From the NCBI RefSeq assembly GCF_029338575.1, contig NZ_CP119992.1, forward strand, positions 682,001-746,000: 64,000 bases of DNA, written 5' to 3'. Under the pieces are notes generated by a model, which had not been told where the DNA came from, searched no databases, and was given only the letters and a program-made list of their open reading frames with translations. Positions within the stretch are counted from its first letter, which is position 1. Every line of letters starts with the position of its first letter. This stretch comes from Halomarina halobia. Its GTDB lineage: Archaea > Halobacteriota > Halobacteria > Halobacteriales > Haloarculaceae. Shown in pieces: positions 41,307-49,659 of this stretch. The translations under genes were made by a program, and so were the position numbers.

Positions 41307-42119
41307 ATGAGTACAGCAGACCGCGGCAACGGCGGCCGGACCTACGACCCCGACGCCGAGCATGCGTTCCCCGACGAGCGCCTGAACGAGGTCCTCGCGT
41401 ACATGGACCGGGACGAGGAGATCCAGACGTACCTCGACGCGCAGAACGTCAACCCCGTCGACCGCAAGGGCTACAACGACCACGGGCGCAAGCACATCGC
41501 CATCGTGCGCAACCGGGCGCTCTGTCTGTACGATCTGCTCAAGGCCGGCGGCGTCGAGTTCAACGGCGCGAGCCAGCAGGACCTGGATGAGGCCGACGAG
41601 GGCGTCATCATCGCACTCGCCGCTCAGCTTCACGACATCGGCCACGTCGTCCACCGCGACGAGCACCCCTACTACTCCATCCCGCTCGCGGCCGACGTCC
41701 TCGACCGGATCCTGCCCGAGTTCTACGACCTCGCCGACTGCGTCCGCGTGAAGGGTGAGGTGCTCCACGCCATCCTGTGTCACCACACCGAGGAACAGCC
41801 GCTCACGCGCGAGGCGGGCGTCGTCCGCGTCGCCGACGCGCTCGACATGGAGCGCGGGCGCTCGCGCATCCCCTACGAGAAGGGTGGCCGCGGCATCAAC
41901 ACGCTCTCCAGCCAGGCGATCCAGACGGTCACCCTGCGCGAGGGCGACAGCTTCCCGGTACTCGTCGAGATCGAGATGACCGACGCCGCGGGCGTCTACC
42001 AGGTGGACGAACTGCTGAAGTCGAAGCTCCACGACTCGCTCATCGAGGACGACATCCGAATCGTGGCCATCAACGTCCACGAGGGCGGTGACCGACTCGT
42101 CGAGCGCATCGAACTCTGA
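41307..42119 (+). CDS. HD-domain phosphohydrolase
   Basis: A 270-residue protein with an HD metal-dependent phosphohydrolase domain. Motifs are H in NDHGRKHIAIV (about residue 58), the HD doublet in LAAQLHDIGHVVHRDEHP (about residues 108-125), and VLHAILCHHT. The sequence DALDMERGRSRIPYEKGG follows, then a C-terminal strand-rich part. Such proteins hydrolyse nucleotides or cyclic nucleotides, but the substrate is not predictable. TTTTCTC lies about 27 nt upstream. It is a separate unit from the peroxiredoxin. Confidence 0.88.
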   Translation: MSTADRGNGGRTYDPDAEHAFPDERLNEVLAYMDRDEEIQTYLDAQNVNPVDRKGYNDHGRKHIAIVRNRALCLYDLLKAGGVEFNGASQQDLDEADEGVIIALAAQLHDIGHVVHRDEHPYYSIPLAADVLDRILPEFYDLADCVRVKGEVLHAILCHHTEEQPLTREAGVVRVADALDMERGRSRIPYEKGGRGINTLSSQAIQTVTLREGDSFPVLVEIEMTDAAGVYQVDELLKSKLHDSLIEDDIRIVAINVHEGGDRLVERIEL

Positions 42120-42171
42120 GTCGGGCGAACGTTCTCGTGCGATGACGGGGCCACCCGACGTATGACCTGAT

Positions 42172-42247
42172 AGTGATTATCGTAACTATTCGGGGATTCT
42201 CGTAACGCCGTGTGGCGAGGTTTCTGTGGTGACTTACGATAATCACT
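42172..42247. repeat. Pair of perfect 14-bp inverted repeats
   Basis: AGTGATTATCGTAA (42172-42185) and its exact reverse complement TTACGATAATCACT (42234-42247) flank a 48-bp spacer between the HD gene and the MFS gene. The arms are A/T-rich against the background. This may be a miniature inverted-repeat element or a two-site operator. No target duplication is obvious. Confidence 0.55.
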
Positions 42248-42471
42248 GTGACCCGTCGCCGCGGGGGGTACCGCGGTAGCGTGACGCGTCCCCTCGCGAT
42301 CGTCCGGCGTCCGTGCCCGGTGTCCGTGTCCGGCGTCCGATCCCGGCGACCGGTCACGGCGACCGATGCCCGGTGTCACCTGTTCGCACCTTCGTTGCAC
42401 TGCGGTACCGTGTTTCACTCACTTCCGCGAGTGATGGGCTTAAACGACTCGCGCACGGAGGTACGGGCAAC

Positions 42472-43743
42472 GTGTCTGGGGGGTCACTGAGCGTACTCCG
42501 CGACCGCGAGTTCCTCGCGCTGAGCGGCACGGCCTTCGCCCGCGCGCAGGCGTACTCGACGATCGCCATCGCGCTGGCGCTCTACGCCGACCAGTTCCAC
42601 ACGACCAGCACCGTCGAGGGGCTGTTCGGGACGGCCTTCGCGCTCGCCCAGTTGCTCATCGTCCTCCCGCTCGGGCGAAAGATCGACACCGGCAACGCGA
42701 AGCGCTACCTCCTGGCGGGGCTCGCGCTCAACGTCGTCGTCTTCGTCGGCTTCTGGCTCGTCTCCGGCGTGGTCGACGTCATCCTCGTGCGCGTCCTGCA
42801 GGGGGTGAGCGCCAGCCTGCTGTGGATCACCGGAACGACCGTCGTCGGCGAGATCAGCCCGTCCGGCGAGCGCGGCCAGTGGCTCGGCACCTACAACCAG
42901 GTCGGGGCGTTCTCCTCGCTCGCGGGGGACCTCGTCGGGGGGTACCTGCTGGCCGTCTACGGGTTCGGCGCGACGTACGGCGCGCTCACGGTCGTCTCCA
43001 CGGGGGCGTTCCTCCTGCTCTACTCGTTCCTCCGGGACAACCCCGGCGGCCGGACCGATCCCGAGGAGGCGACCGGGCTGGAGACGATCAGGCGACTCGT
43101 GGGGCGATCGACCGTCCGCGCGCTCGTCGTCTTTCGCTTCGGCCTCTCGTTCGGGAAGATGGCCGTCCTGCTCTTCCTGCCCATCTACGCGCACAACGCG
43201 TTCGGGATGAGCCCGTTTCTCGTCGGCGGCATCCTCGCCGGCGGGAAGGTCACGAAGGGGCTCACGCAGGGGTTCGTCGGCGGACTCACCGATCGCGTCG
43301 GGAACAAACACCGCTTCGTGTTCGCCGGGGCGCTGCTCTACGCGGTCGGCGCGCTCGTCATCCCGCTCGCGGGCCACGCGGAGGGCGTGCTGCCGAGCGT
43401 CGCCGTCGCCGGACGGGCCCTGCCGCCCGCCTTCTTCGTCCTGTTCGCCGCCTACGGGATCTGTGGCGTCGCCGACAGCGTCCGCCTCCCGGCGAGCATG
43501 GCGCTGTTCGTCGAGGAGGGCCAGCGGTTCGACGCCGTCGCCGCGAGCATGTCGCTGCGCTCGATCGCCTGGAAGGTCGGTCAGGTCGCCGGCCCGGTGA
43601 CCGTCGGCGTCGTCTGGGACGCGAGCGGCGTGTTCACGGCCTTCGCGCTCGCGGCGGGACTGATCGCCCTGGCCAGCGGCGTCTTCGCGTTCATGTACAC
43701 CGCCGATCCCGACGGTATCGCCGCGCCGGCCCGAGCGGACTGA
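42472..43743 (+). CDS. MFS transporter
   Basis: A 423-residue major facilitator protein with about twelve hydrophobic helices. The loop motif between helices 2 and 3 (LPLGRKIDTGNAKRYL) matches the MFS G-x3-D-R/K-x-G-R/K-type signature, and a second copy occurs in GGLTDRVGNKHRF. EISPSGERGQWLGTYNQVG in helix 4-5 is like drug or sugar efflux members. The start is the GTG at 42472 (SGGSLSVLRD), with CTTAAAC about 30 nt upstream; the frame is open further upstream but that part is hydrophilic and atypical. The substrate is unknown. Confidence 0.87.
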   Translation: MSGGSLSVLRDREFLALSGTAFARAQAYSTIAIALALYADQFHTTSTVEGLFGTAFALAQLLIVLPLGRKIDTGNAKRYLLAGLALNVVVFVGFWLVSGVVDVILVRVLQGVSASLLWITGTTVVGEISPSGERGQWLGTYNQVGAFSSLAGDLVGGYLLAVYGFGATYGALTVVSTGAFLLLYSFLRDNPGGRTDPEEATGLETIRRLVGRSTVRALVVFRFGLSFGKMAVLLFLPIYAHNAFGMSPFLVGGILAGGKVTKGLTQGFVGGLTDRVGNKHRFVFAGALLYAVGALVIPLAGHAEGVLPSVAVAGRALPPAFFVLFAAYGICGVADSVRLPASMALFVEEGQRFDAVAASMSLRSIAWKVGQVAGPVTVGVVWDASGVFTAFALAAGLIALASGVFAFMYTADPDGIAAPARAD

Positions 43744-43994
43744 CCGCCACCGGGACCGTCCGACGCCGGGCACAGCGGCGAACGAGGACCGCCGGCGGGG
43801 AGGCTGTGTCGTGTCCGCCGGATCGAACCGATGCGCGACGTCACGCGGGGACGATCGAGGTCGCCTCACTCGCGCCCCGCCTCGGATCCAAGCGGTACGG
43901 AAGTGCGTCACGTGGTGGCAAATAGAACCGTAATGAAAGTATTTACGCAACAATGAGTAAATCTTTTCAGTAGCGTATCTCCTCCGTCTAGGTG

Positions 43995-44048
43995 ATGGCA
44001 CGATACGATTGGCACACGGCAGTAGCACACGCTGAGGTGGAAGAGTGA
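43995..44048 (+). CDS. Upstream mini-ORF coupled to membrane protein
   Basis: A 17-residue ORF (MARYDWHTAVAHAEVEE) preceded by a GGTG purine stretch. Its TGA overlaps the ATG of the next gene by one base (TGATG). A T-rich box (TAAATCTTTT near 43952-43961) could drive it. The exact overlap suggests translational coupling, or that the peptide acts as a leader. It is too short to judge by sequence alone. Confidence 0.4.
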   Translation: MARYDWHTAVAHAEVEE

Positions 44049-44350
44049 TGTGGCAGGATCTGATCTTCCTCGCGGGAAGCGTCTCCTCGCTGTTCGTCCT
44101 CGTCCCCACCCTGCGGGACTCGATGGCGAACGTGCCGCTCGGGACGAGCGCCCCGTCGGCGACGATCGGGATCGTCTACGGCGTCACGTTCTTCTCCCTC
44201 GGCATGACCCTCTCGGCGGCCGGGGCGTTCCTCACGGGGATCATGTGGAGCCTCATCGCGGCGATCCGCTCGCCGCACCCCTTCAACCCGACCCGAGGGT
44301 CGAACGGCGCGCGACAGTCCACCGAGGCCGCGCCTCCGAACGCCGACTGA
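44048..44350 (+). CDS. Small two-helix membrane protein
   Basis: A 100-residue protein with two hydrophobic helices (about residues 2-20, LIFLAGSVSSLFVLVPTL, and 40-68, IGIVYGVTFFSLGMTLSAAG onward) and a polar C-terminal tail. It probably forms a membrane hairpin. Haloarchaeal proteins with this layout are conserved but uncharacterised. It is coupled to the mini-ORF before it. The tail converges on the aIF-1A gene with about 170 bp of non-coding sequence between. Confidence 0.75.
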   Translation: MWQDLIFLAGSVSSLFVLVPTLRDSMANVPLGTSAPSATIGIVYGVTFFSLGMTLSAAGAFLTGIMWSLIAAIRSPHPFNPTRGSNGARQSTEAAPPNAD

Positions 44351-44522
44351 GACGATCGTAGCGAACTGGCCGAATTCTTCCGACCCACACTGCACGCGGT
44401 ACCGTGCGGTACGACGCGCTGGATACGTACGTAGAGCGTGTAGACTATCCGATGGCGTCTATCGCTTCGACCGCGGCTAGAATGTAGCGTCCGGCGTTTC
44501 GATGCTCAGATCGGCAGCGATG

Positions 44523-44807
44523 TCACTGGATGTGACCCTCGGCGCGGAGCTGCGCGGCGTCCTGTCCCGTGTAGCGCCACTCGATGGTCGCCTTCTCGTC
44601 CTGCCAGTCCCACGGCTCGGCGAGGACCACGTCGTCCTCGTTGATCCAGATCCGGTACTTCATTCGCCCGGGGATCCGTCCGAGTCGCGTCTTGCCGTCC
44701 TCGCAGTGGAGGCGGACGTGGTTTCCGCCGAGATGTTCGGTCACGACGGCGAACACTTGATCGCTGTTGGGCATGCGGAGGTTCCGACGCCCTGATTCCT
44801 CGCTCAC
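44523..44807 (-). CDS. eif1A: Translation initiation factor aIF-1A
   Basis: A 94-residue OB-fold factor that binds the small ribosomal subunit A site during initiation. Family marks are [44 protein letters not shown], then [20 protein letters not shown]. The C-terminal helix is short and acidic. A short N-terminal tail ([12 protein letters not shown]) agrees with archaeal members. Confidence 0.96.
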   Translation of the reverse strand: MSEESGRRNLRMPNSDQVFAVVTEHLGGNHVRLHCEDGKTRLGRIPGRMKYRIWINEDDVVLAEPWDWQDEKATIEWRYTGQDAAQLRAEGHIQ

Positions 44808-44894
44808 ACCTGCTCTATGCAGTAGGCACGGTTAAGTCGTGGGGGACTCGCGGTAGCGCGTGACACGCCGGTCGCGGCCCACCTCGCCTCGCCG

Positions 44895-45299
44895 CTACGA
44901 TGGGTCGGGCGTCTGGACGTGAGACACGTAGGCCGTGAGGTCGGACGTGGTGATCATCCCGATGAGGCCCTCCGTCTCGTCGACCACGGGCAGGTGGTGA
45001 AAGCCGTGTTCGATCATCTCGTCCGCGGCGTCGCGGACCGGCGTCTGCGCCGTGGTGGTGATTACGTCCGCGGTCATGTACGCCGAGACGGCGGTCTCGG
45101 CCTTCGGATGGCTCTCGGCGACGATCCGGACGAAGTCGGTGGTGGTCAGGATCCCCGCGACGCGGTTGTCGGCGTCGGTGACGACGACCGACCCGATGTC
45201 GTTCGCGAGCATCGTCTGCGCCGCGTCCTCCACGAGCGTGTCGGGGGAGACGGTGTACGTGATCGAGGACATCAACTGCGCGACGAAGACATCGTCCAT
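44895..45299 (-). CDS. CBS-domain pair protein
   Basis: A 134-residue protein made of two CBS motifs. Residues 1-70 include VAQLMSSITYTVSPDTLVEDAAQTMLANDIGSVVV and GILTTTDFVRIVAE; residues 72-134 include YMTADVITTTAQTPVRDAADEMIEHGFHHLPVVDETEGLIGMITTSDLTAYV. CBS pairs bind adenosyl ligands and control partner proteins. The ATG at 45299 gives a start typical for stand-alone CBS proteins. However, the frame stays open upstream through a truncated regulator relic, so a longer fused product is formally possible. Confidence 0.85.
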   Translation of the reverse strand: MDDVFVAQLMSSITYTVSPDTLVEDAAQTMLANDIGSVVVTDADNRVAGILTTTDFVRIVAESHPKAETAVSAYMTADVITTTAQTPVRDAADEMIEHGFHHLPVVDETEGLIGMITTSDLTAYVSHVQTPDPS

Positions 45300-45692
45300 G
45301 CGTGACGATAGCACGAGGGTCACATAGTCGTTGTCATCGGAACGGCCCGCGGGTCGCTGAAAAGGAGACGTTCGAGCTTCGATCGGGAGGCCGTCTCGGT
45401 CCTCGGGGGGTCGGTGGGGGGCGTAGGCGAGCAGGTGGGCTTCGTCGAGGGCGGTCTGTGCGGGGCCGTAGCCGTCGAGCGCGACCAGGTCCCGCTCCTG
45501 ATCGTAGGTGAGCACGCCGACGGCCGCGAGCGCCGGAACGTGCACGTCGTAGAGCTCGTGGTAGTGTTCGCAGACGACCGCCGGTGGTATCTCGGAAAGC
45601 GGGCGGTCGTGCTCGCGGACGGCCACCTCGTTGATGAACCGCGGTCGCTCCGCTAGTCGACACGCTTCACTCCCTGATTCGAATCGCCGGCG
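45300..45692 (-). pseudogene. Truncated haloarchaeal wHTH (DUF7344-like) relic in frame with the CBS gene
   Basis: In the CBS frame and upstream of its ATG the minus strand encodes RPRFINEVAVREHDRPLSEI, then CEHYHELYDVHVPALAAVG, then VLTYDQERDLVALDGYG and an ordinary hydrophilic linker. This is the C-terminal two thirds of the winged-helix domain found in many haloarchaeal regulators (...AVREH...LYHVHVPKL...GVVEYD...). The first about 30 residues with the start are missing; the frame runs into the tRNA-Gly flank instead. It looks like a regulator cut off next to a tRNA gene, with no stop before the CBS gene. Confidence 0.48.
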
Positions 45693-45729
45693 GAGTGCCT
45701 TCGCTCGTCACCGTCGTTCCTCGCAGAAG

Positions 45730-45800
45730 TGCACCGACCGGGATTCGAACCCGGGCTATGGGCTTGGAAGGCCCATGTCCTACCACTAGACTATCGGTGC
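45730..45800 (-). tRNA. tRNA-Gly (TCC)
   Basis: The minus strand folds as a 71-nt tRNA with acceptor GCACCGA/TCGGTGC and discriminator A. The anticodon stem ATGGGC/GCCCAT surrounds loop CTTCCAA (anticodon TCC, reading GGA), and the T-arm is CCCGGGTTCGAATCCCGG. The D-arm TAGTCTAGTGGTAGGAC is typical of tRNA-Gly. Confidence 0.95.
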
Positions 45801-45871
45801 GCGTCTCCCGCACCCGCCGCCCCGTCGCGCGCGGAACCGCCGATGCGTACTCGAGGCTTTCGCGGCTCGCG

Positions 45872-46780
45872 TTAAGGGCGTTTCCCTTCCGCGTCGATCA
45901 CCTCGACCGGACGGTCCGCCCATCGCGCCGTCAGCCAGCCGACGAACGTCGCGACGTCGTCCGGGTCGTCGAGGCGCGCGGCGGCCGCCGTCGCGGACGG
46001 CGAGCCGACGACGACGCCGATGCCGACGCCGTCGGCGAGAACGCCGAAGGCGTCCTCGTCGGAGGTGTCGTCGCCGACGTAGATCGGCAGCCAGCCGCCG
46101 CCCACCTCGGCCGCGAGCAGCGAGACGATCCGCCCCTTCCCCCAGGGAATGCGCGGGCGGATCTCGAAGACGGCCTTCCCGTCGGTGACGCGCAGCGATT
46201 CCGCCCCGGCGACGGTCGAGACGACCTCCTCGATGGCGGGGACGGCGGCGTCGGCGGCGTCGCGGTAGTGGACCGTCGCGGTCACGCCCTTGTCCTCCAC
46301 CCGACAGCCCGGGATGGTCCCCAGGCGGGCGTGGATGGCGCGGCAGGCGCGCCGGAGCGCGGGACGCGACGCCGACGCGAGGGGGTGAACGGTGAGATCC
46401 CCCCCGCGTTCGAGTTCCAGCCCGTGGTTGCCGGCGTAGACGAGGCCGTCGAGGCCGACGCGCTCGCGGACGTCGGTCAGCGCGCGCCCGCTGACGACGG
46501 CGACCTGGACGCCGTCGAGCGCGTTGAGCGCCCGTATCCGCTTGCGGGTCGCCGCGGGGATCGCGGCCTCCTCGGGTCGCGGAACGATCGGAGCGAGCGT
46601 CCCGTCGAAGTCGAGACAGACGAGGAGCCCCTCCGCGTCCGCCAGGCGGTCGGCCACGGCGTCCGAGATACTCCACAGCGAGGGGACCCCCGCCCCCGAT
46701 TCGGCCTCCGCCTCCGACTCCGATTCCGGGTCCGACGCCGAGCGCGACTCTCCGGCCGACAGCCACTCGTCAGTCGTCAT
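45872..46780 (-). CDS. otsB: Trehalose-6-phosphate phosphatase
   Basis: A 302-residue HAD-type phosphatase releasing trehalose from trehalose-6-phosphate. Motif I is CLDFDGTLAPIVP (about residues 54-66), motif II is VVSGRAL, and motif IV is VGDDTSDEDAF; the strand LVYAGNHGLELE is family-specific. The first about 45 residues are an acidic, Ser/Glu-rich haloarchaeal extension. The ATG overlaps the otsA stop by 4 nt, so the two enzymes are co-translated. Confidence 0.93.
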   Translation of the reverse strand: MTTDEWLSAGESRSASDPESESEAEAESGAGVPSLWSISDAVADRLADAEGLLVCLDFDGTLAPIVPRPEEAAIPAATRKRIRALNALDGVQVAVVSGRALTDVRERVGLDGLVYAGNHGLELERGGDLTVHPLASASRPALRRACRAIHARLGTIPGCRVEDKGVTATVHYRDAADAAVPAIEEVVSTVAGAESLRVTDGKAVFEIRPRIPWGKGRIVSLLAAEVGGGWLPIYVGDDTSDEDAFGVLADGVGIGVVVGSPSATAAAARLDDPDDVATFVGWLTARWADRPVEVIDAEGKRP

Positions 46781-48315
46781 CGGTCGTGGAGGCGACGGGA
46801 CTCCGACTCTATCGCGTTCATCGCCTCGAAGACGGCGTCCATCCACCACGACAGGTCGTACGTCCGGACGTGTCGCCTGAGTCGCTCCATGCGCTGGCGG
46901 CGCTCCTCCCGGGGGAGCGACAGCGCCGTCCGGATGGTCTCCGCGAACTCGTCGGTGTCGAGCGGGTCGGTGGTGAGGACGTTCTCGGCGAACGTCGGCT
47001 CGTCGTGGGCCCCCGCGTGGCGGCTGAGGACGAGCACGCCGTCCACGTCGCGCTGGGCGGCGACGTACTCCTTCGCGACGAGGTTCATACCGTCGCGGAT
47101 GGAACTCACGAGCGCGACGTCGGCGTGGCGGTAGAGGCCGGCCAGCGCCTCCTCGGAGAGCCGCTCTCCGAGCGGAACGACCGGTCGCCAGTCGTCCGTC
47201 CCGAACCGTTCGTTCAGCCGCTCGACGGCCTCCTCGATGCGGTTCTGGTACTCCTGGTACTCGCGGATACCCGTGCGCGTCTCGGTCCCCTTCTGGACGT
47301 AGGTGAACCGACCGCGCCACTCGGGGTGGTTCTCCCAGAGCCGCTCCAGCGCGTCGAACCGTTCGAGGATGCCCTTCGCGTAGTCGAGGCGGTCGACCCC
47401 GAGGACGAGCTGTCGCTCCGGATCGACGAGGTCGTGTTCGCGGGCGAACTCCCACCAGAAGCCCGCGGCCTCGTCGGAGGCGCTCTGACGGTCGATGCGC
47501 TCCGCGTCCACCCCCATCGGGAACGCCCGGACGAGCGTCCGGTGACCGTCGTACCGGACCGCGTCGTTCTCCCGGTCGACGACGGCCCCCTCCAACAGAT
47601 CCTCGACGCAGTCGAGGAAGTTCTCCACGTACCGATCGACGTGGAAGCCGAGGAGGTCGTTCGCCAGCAGTCCGTCGAGCAGTTCTCGACGTTGCGGGCA
47701 GGCCTGGTACACGTCCGGGCCGGGCCACGGGATGTGCCAGAAGTGCGCGAGCAGCGCCTCGGACTCCCCGCGGTCGCGGAGCATGCGAGGCGCAAGCGCC
47801 AGGTGGTAGTCGTGGAACCAGACCCACGACCGGTCGCCGGCGCACTGCTCCGCGACCGCGGCCGCGAAGCGCTCGTTCACCGCCCGGTAGGTGTCCCAGA
47901 ACCGCTGTGAGAAGCGGGTCTTCGTGAGGGCGGAGTGACACAGCGGCCAGAGCCCCTGGTTGCTGTACCCGTAGTAGTACTCGTCGACCGCCTCCTCGTC
48001 GAGCCAGATCCGTCTGAGCGTGTACGCGGGGTCCTCGGGCGGGACGACGACGCAGTCGTCGTCGTCCGCGACCGCCTCGTCGGCCTCGCCGTCGCCCCAC
48101 GCGATCCACGTCCCCTCCGTGGACTGCATCACCGGATCCAGCCCGGCGGTCAACCCGCCGGTAGGTCGTTCGACGACGACCTCCTCGTCGGCCGCGGAGG
48201 CGAACTCGTGGCGGTACGGCTGACGGTTCGACACCACGAGCAGGTTCACCCCGGCGAGCGAGTCGGTCGCCGCGCCCTTCGACTCCTCCACGACGTCCGT
48301 ATCAGGTACTTGCAT
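46777..48315 (-). CDS. otsA: Trehalose-6-phosphate synthase
   Basis: A 512-residue GT20 glycosyltransferase joining UDP- (or ADP-/GDP-) glucose to glucose-6-phosphate. Marks are LLVVSNRQPYRHEF at the start, RPTGGLTAGLDPVM, WVWFHDYHLALAPRML, FWHIPWPGPDVY, LGVDRLDYAKGILERF (about residues 280-295), and the C-terminal SIRDGMNLVAKEYVAAQ. Trehalose can serve as a compatible solute or stress protectant alongside the salt-in strategy. The start at 48315 is the ATG of MQVPDTD; the earlier frame overlaps the hypothetical gene upstream. It forms an operon with otsB. Confidence 0.94.
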   Translation of the reverse strand: MQVPDTDVVEESKGAATDSLAGVNLLVVSNRQPYRHEFASAADEEVVVERPTGGLTAGLDPVMQSTEGTWIAWGDGEADEAVADDDDCVVVPPEDPAYTLRRIWLDEEAVDEYYYGYSNQGLWPLCHSALTKTRFSQRFWDTYRAVNERFAAAVAEQCAGDRSWVWFHDYHLALAPRMLRDRGESEALLAHFWHIPWPGPDVYQACPQRRELLDGLLANDLLGFHVDRYVENFLDCVEDLLEGAVVDRENDAVRYDGHRTLVRAFPMGVDAERIDRQSASDEAAGFWWEFAREHDLVDPERQLVLGVDRLDYAKGILERFDALERLWENHPEWRGRFTYVQKGTETRTGIREYQEYQNRIEEAVERLNERFGTDDWRPVVPLGERLSEEALAGLYRHADVALVSSIRDGMNLVAKEYVAAQRDVDGVLVLSRHAGAHDEPTFAENVLTTDPLDTDEFAETIRTALSLPREERRQRMERLRRHVRTYDLSWWMDAVFEAMNAIESESRRLHDR

Positions 48316-48326
48316 CGATTCGTACC

Positions 48327-48692
48327 TCAGTGTCGCAGTTCCAGCCAGCGGGACGACGGACGGCCGGTGCGAACGGGATATCGTCCGGACGGCGTACTCG
48401 CCATCGCTCCGGTCTCGTCGAACTGGCGGAACACCAGTGGGAGACGATCGAGCACGCTCTCGATCGTCGGTGCGGTGTGGAACGTCGTCTCGTTCCGCGC
48501 GTCGGGAAAGCCGTGAGAGACCGTGCCCTTCCACATGTCGGCGTCCCCGAGGACGTGGTGGTCGGCGCGACAGCGCTCCACGGTGATGACTACCGGTTCC
48601 GTCTCGTGGCGGAACCGGAGTTCCTCTCCGTGCGGATCTGCCTCACACGTCCACCCGGGCGGCGGATCGATGTGGGCAAGCGGGTCTTCCAT
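48327..48692 (-). CDS. Conserved hypothetical protein upstream of otsA
   Basis: A 121-residue soluble protein, 11 bp upstream of otsA in the same direction. It starts MEDPLAHIDPPPGWTCEADP and has paired strands (EELRFRHETEPVVITVERC) and a HVLGDADMWKGTVSHG segment, suggesting a small beta-rich domain. Members like it occur in haloarchaea without known role. It is probably the first gene of the trehalose operon. It has two Cys but no metal motif. Confidence 0.68.
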   Translation of the reverse strand: MEDPLAHIDPPPGWTCEADPHGEELRFRHETEPVVITVERCRADHHVLGDADMWKGTVSHGFPDARNETTFHTAPTIESVLDRLPLVFRQFDETGAMASTPSGRYPVRTGRPSSRWLELRH

Positions 48693-48894
48693 GGGTATTC
48701 GTTAGCAGCGTATCCCGGAAGGTTCCGCTTCTGCCTGCCGGTGCCTGACGAATAAGTAGGGTAGGATCCCCCCTCTCGTAGGATGAGTATCGCGCTTCTC
48801 GACCGTTAATGCCGACGGTAACGACCGTTTCTCGTCGCCGCAGCAAGCCCCGATAGACGCACCCACGTCGGGACACCGGAGATAAACGAGCGGT

Positions 48895-49545
48895 TTATCC
48901 GGGCGATCGGCGCGTAGACATAACGACTGCGTAACAGTTTCCCCCGCTCTCGTAGCACCGCTCGACGGCGAGCGCGCTCTCGCGCACGTCTCGATCGAAC
49001 TCCTCGGGGTCGTAGACGTGGTAGTAGCGCTCGACCACCTCGCCGCCGGGGAGCGTCCAGCCGACGGTCGTATCGAAACCCTCGGTCGCGTCGAACGTCG
49101 AATGGGTGACGCTCCAGACGCTCACGAGCGCCCGGCCGTCGGGCGCGAGCACCCGCGCGAGGTCGTCCAGGCTGGCCCGGCGGAGCGCCCTCGACGGGAG
49201 GTGGTGTAACGCGGCGACGTACACCGCGAGGTCGACGCCGTCGGTCCGAAGCGGGAGGCTCGACGCGTCGCCCTGCACGAGATCGAGGTCGAAGCCCCGC
49301 GTCGCGGCGCGCTCGCGGGTCGTCGCCAGCACGCCCCGACTCAGGTCGAGGCCGACGACGCGCTCGGCGCGCTCGGCGAGCAGTTCGGCGTGCCGCCCGT
49401 TCCCGCAGCCGAGGTCGAGCGCCGTTCGCACGCCCTCCGCTCCCTCGACGAACGCCTCGACCTCGGGCCAGGGGTACTCCCGCGTCTGTGCGAAGTGAGA
49501 CGCGATGCGGTCGTACGTGTCTCGCACCGCCCGTCGGTCGGTCAT
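48895..49545 (-). CDS. Class I SAM-dependent methyltransferase, Trm9/ALKBH8-like
   Basis: A 216-residue methyltransferase. The opening VRDTYDRIASHFAQTREYPWPEVEAFV resembles eukaryotic Trm9 and ALKBH8 tRNA methyltransferases. Motif I is ALDLGCGNGRHAELLAE (about residues 43-59), motif II is VVGLDLSRGVL, motif III covers VQGDASSLPLRTDGVDLAVYVAALHHL, and the C-terminal half carries WSVTHSTFDATEGFDTTVGW. Archaeal relatives may modify wobble uridine, but the substrate is not certain. The start at 49545 (MTDRRAV) is favoured over an earlier in-frame ATG at 49596 with an Arg-rich leader. Confidence 0.85.
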   Translation of the reverse strand: MTDRRAVRDTYDRIASHFAQTREYPWPEVEAFVEGAEGVRTALDLGCGNGRHAELLAERAERVVGLDLSRGVLATTRERAATRGFDLDLVQGDASSLPLRTDGVDLAVYVAALHHLPSRALRRASLDDLARVLAPDGRALVSVWSVTHSTFDATEGFDTTVGWTLPGGEVVERYYHVYDPEEFDRDVRESALAVERCYESGGNCYAVVMSTRRSPG

Positions 49546-49659
49546 CCTTCGTCCGGAGGGTCGCCGCCGACCGTGATGTAGCCACCGGTCGCCCACGCGG
49601 ACGGTGGAGCGCGTCGACCGACGCCCGCTTCCGGGGGAGTCGAGGACGGCGATCGGGGA

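Noticed and set aside
45872..48109. A 745-residue frame that would join an N-terminal extension to OtsB
   Set aside because: The extension is a shadow of otsA in another frame. OtsB has its own ATG overlapping the otsA stop by 4 nt.
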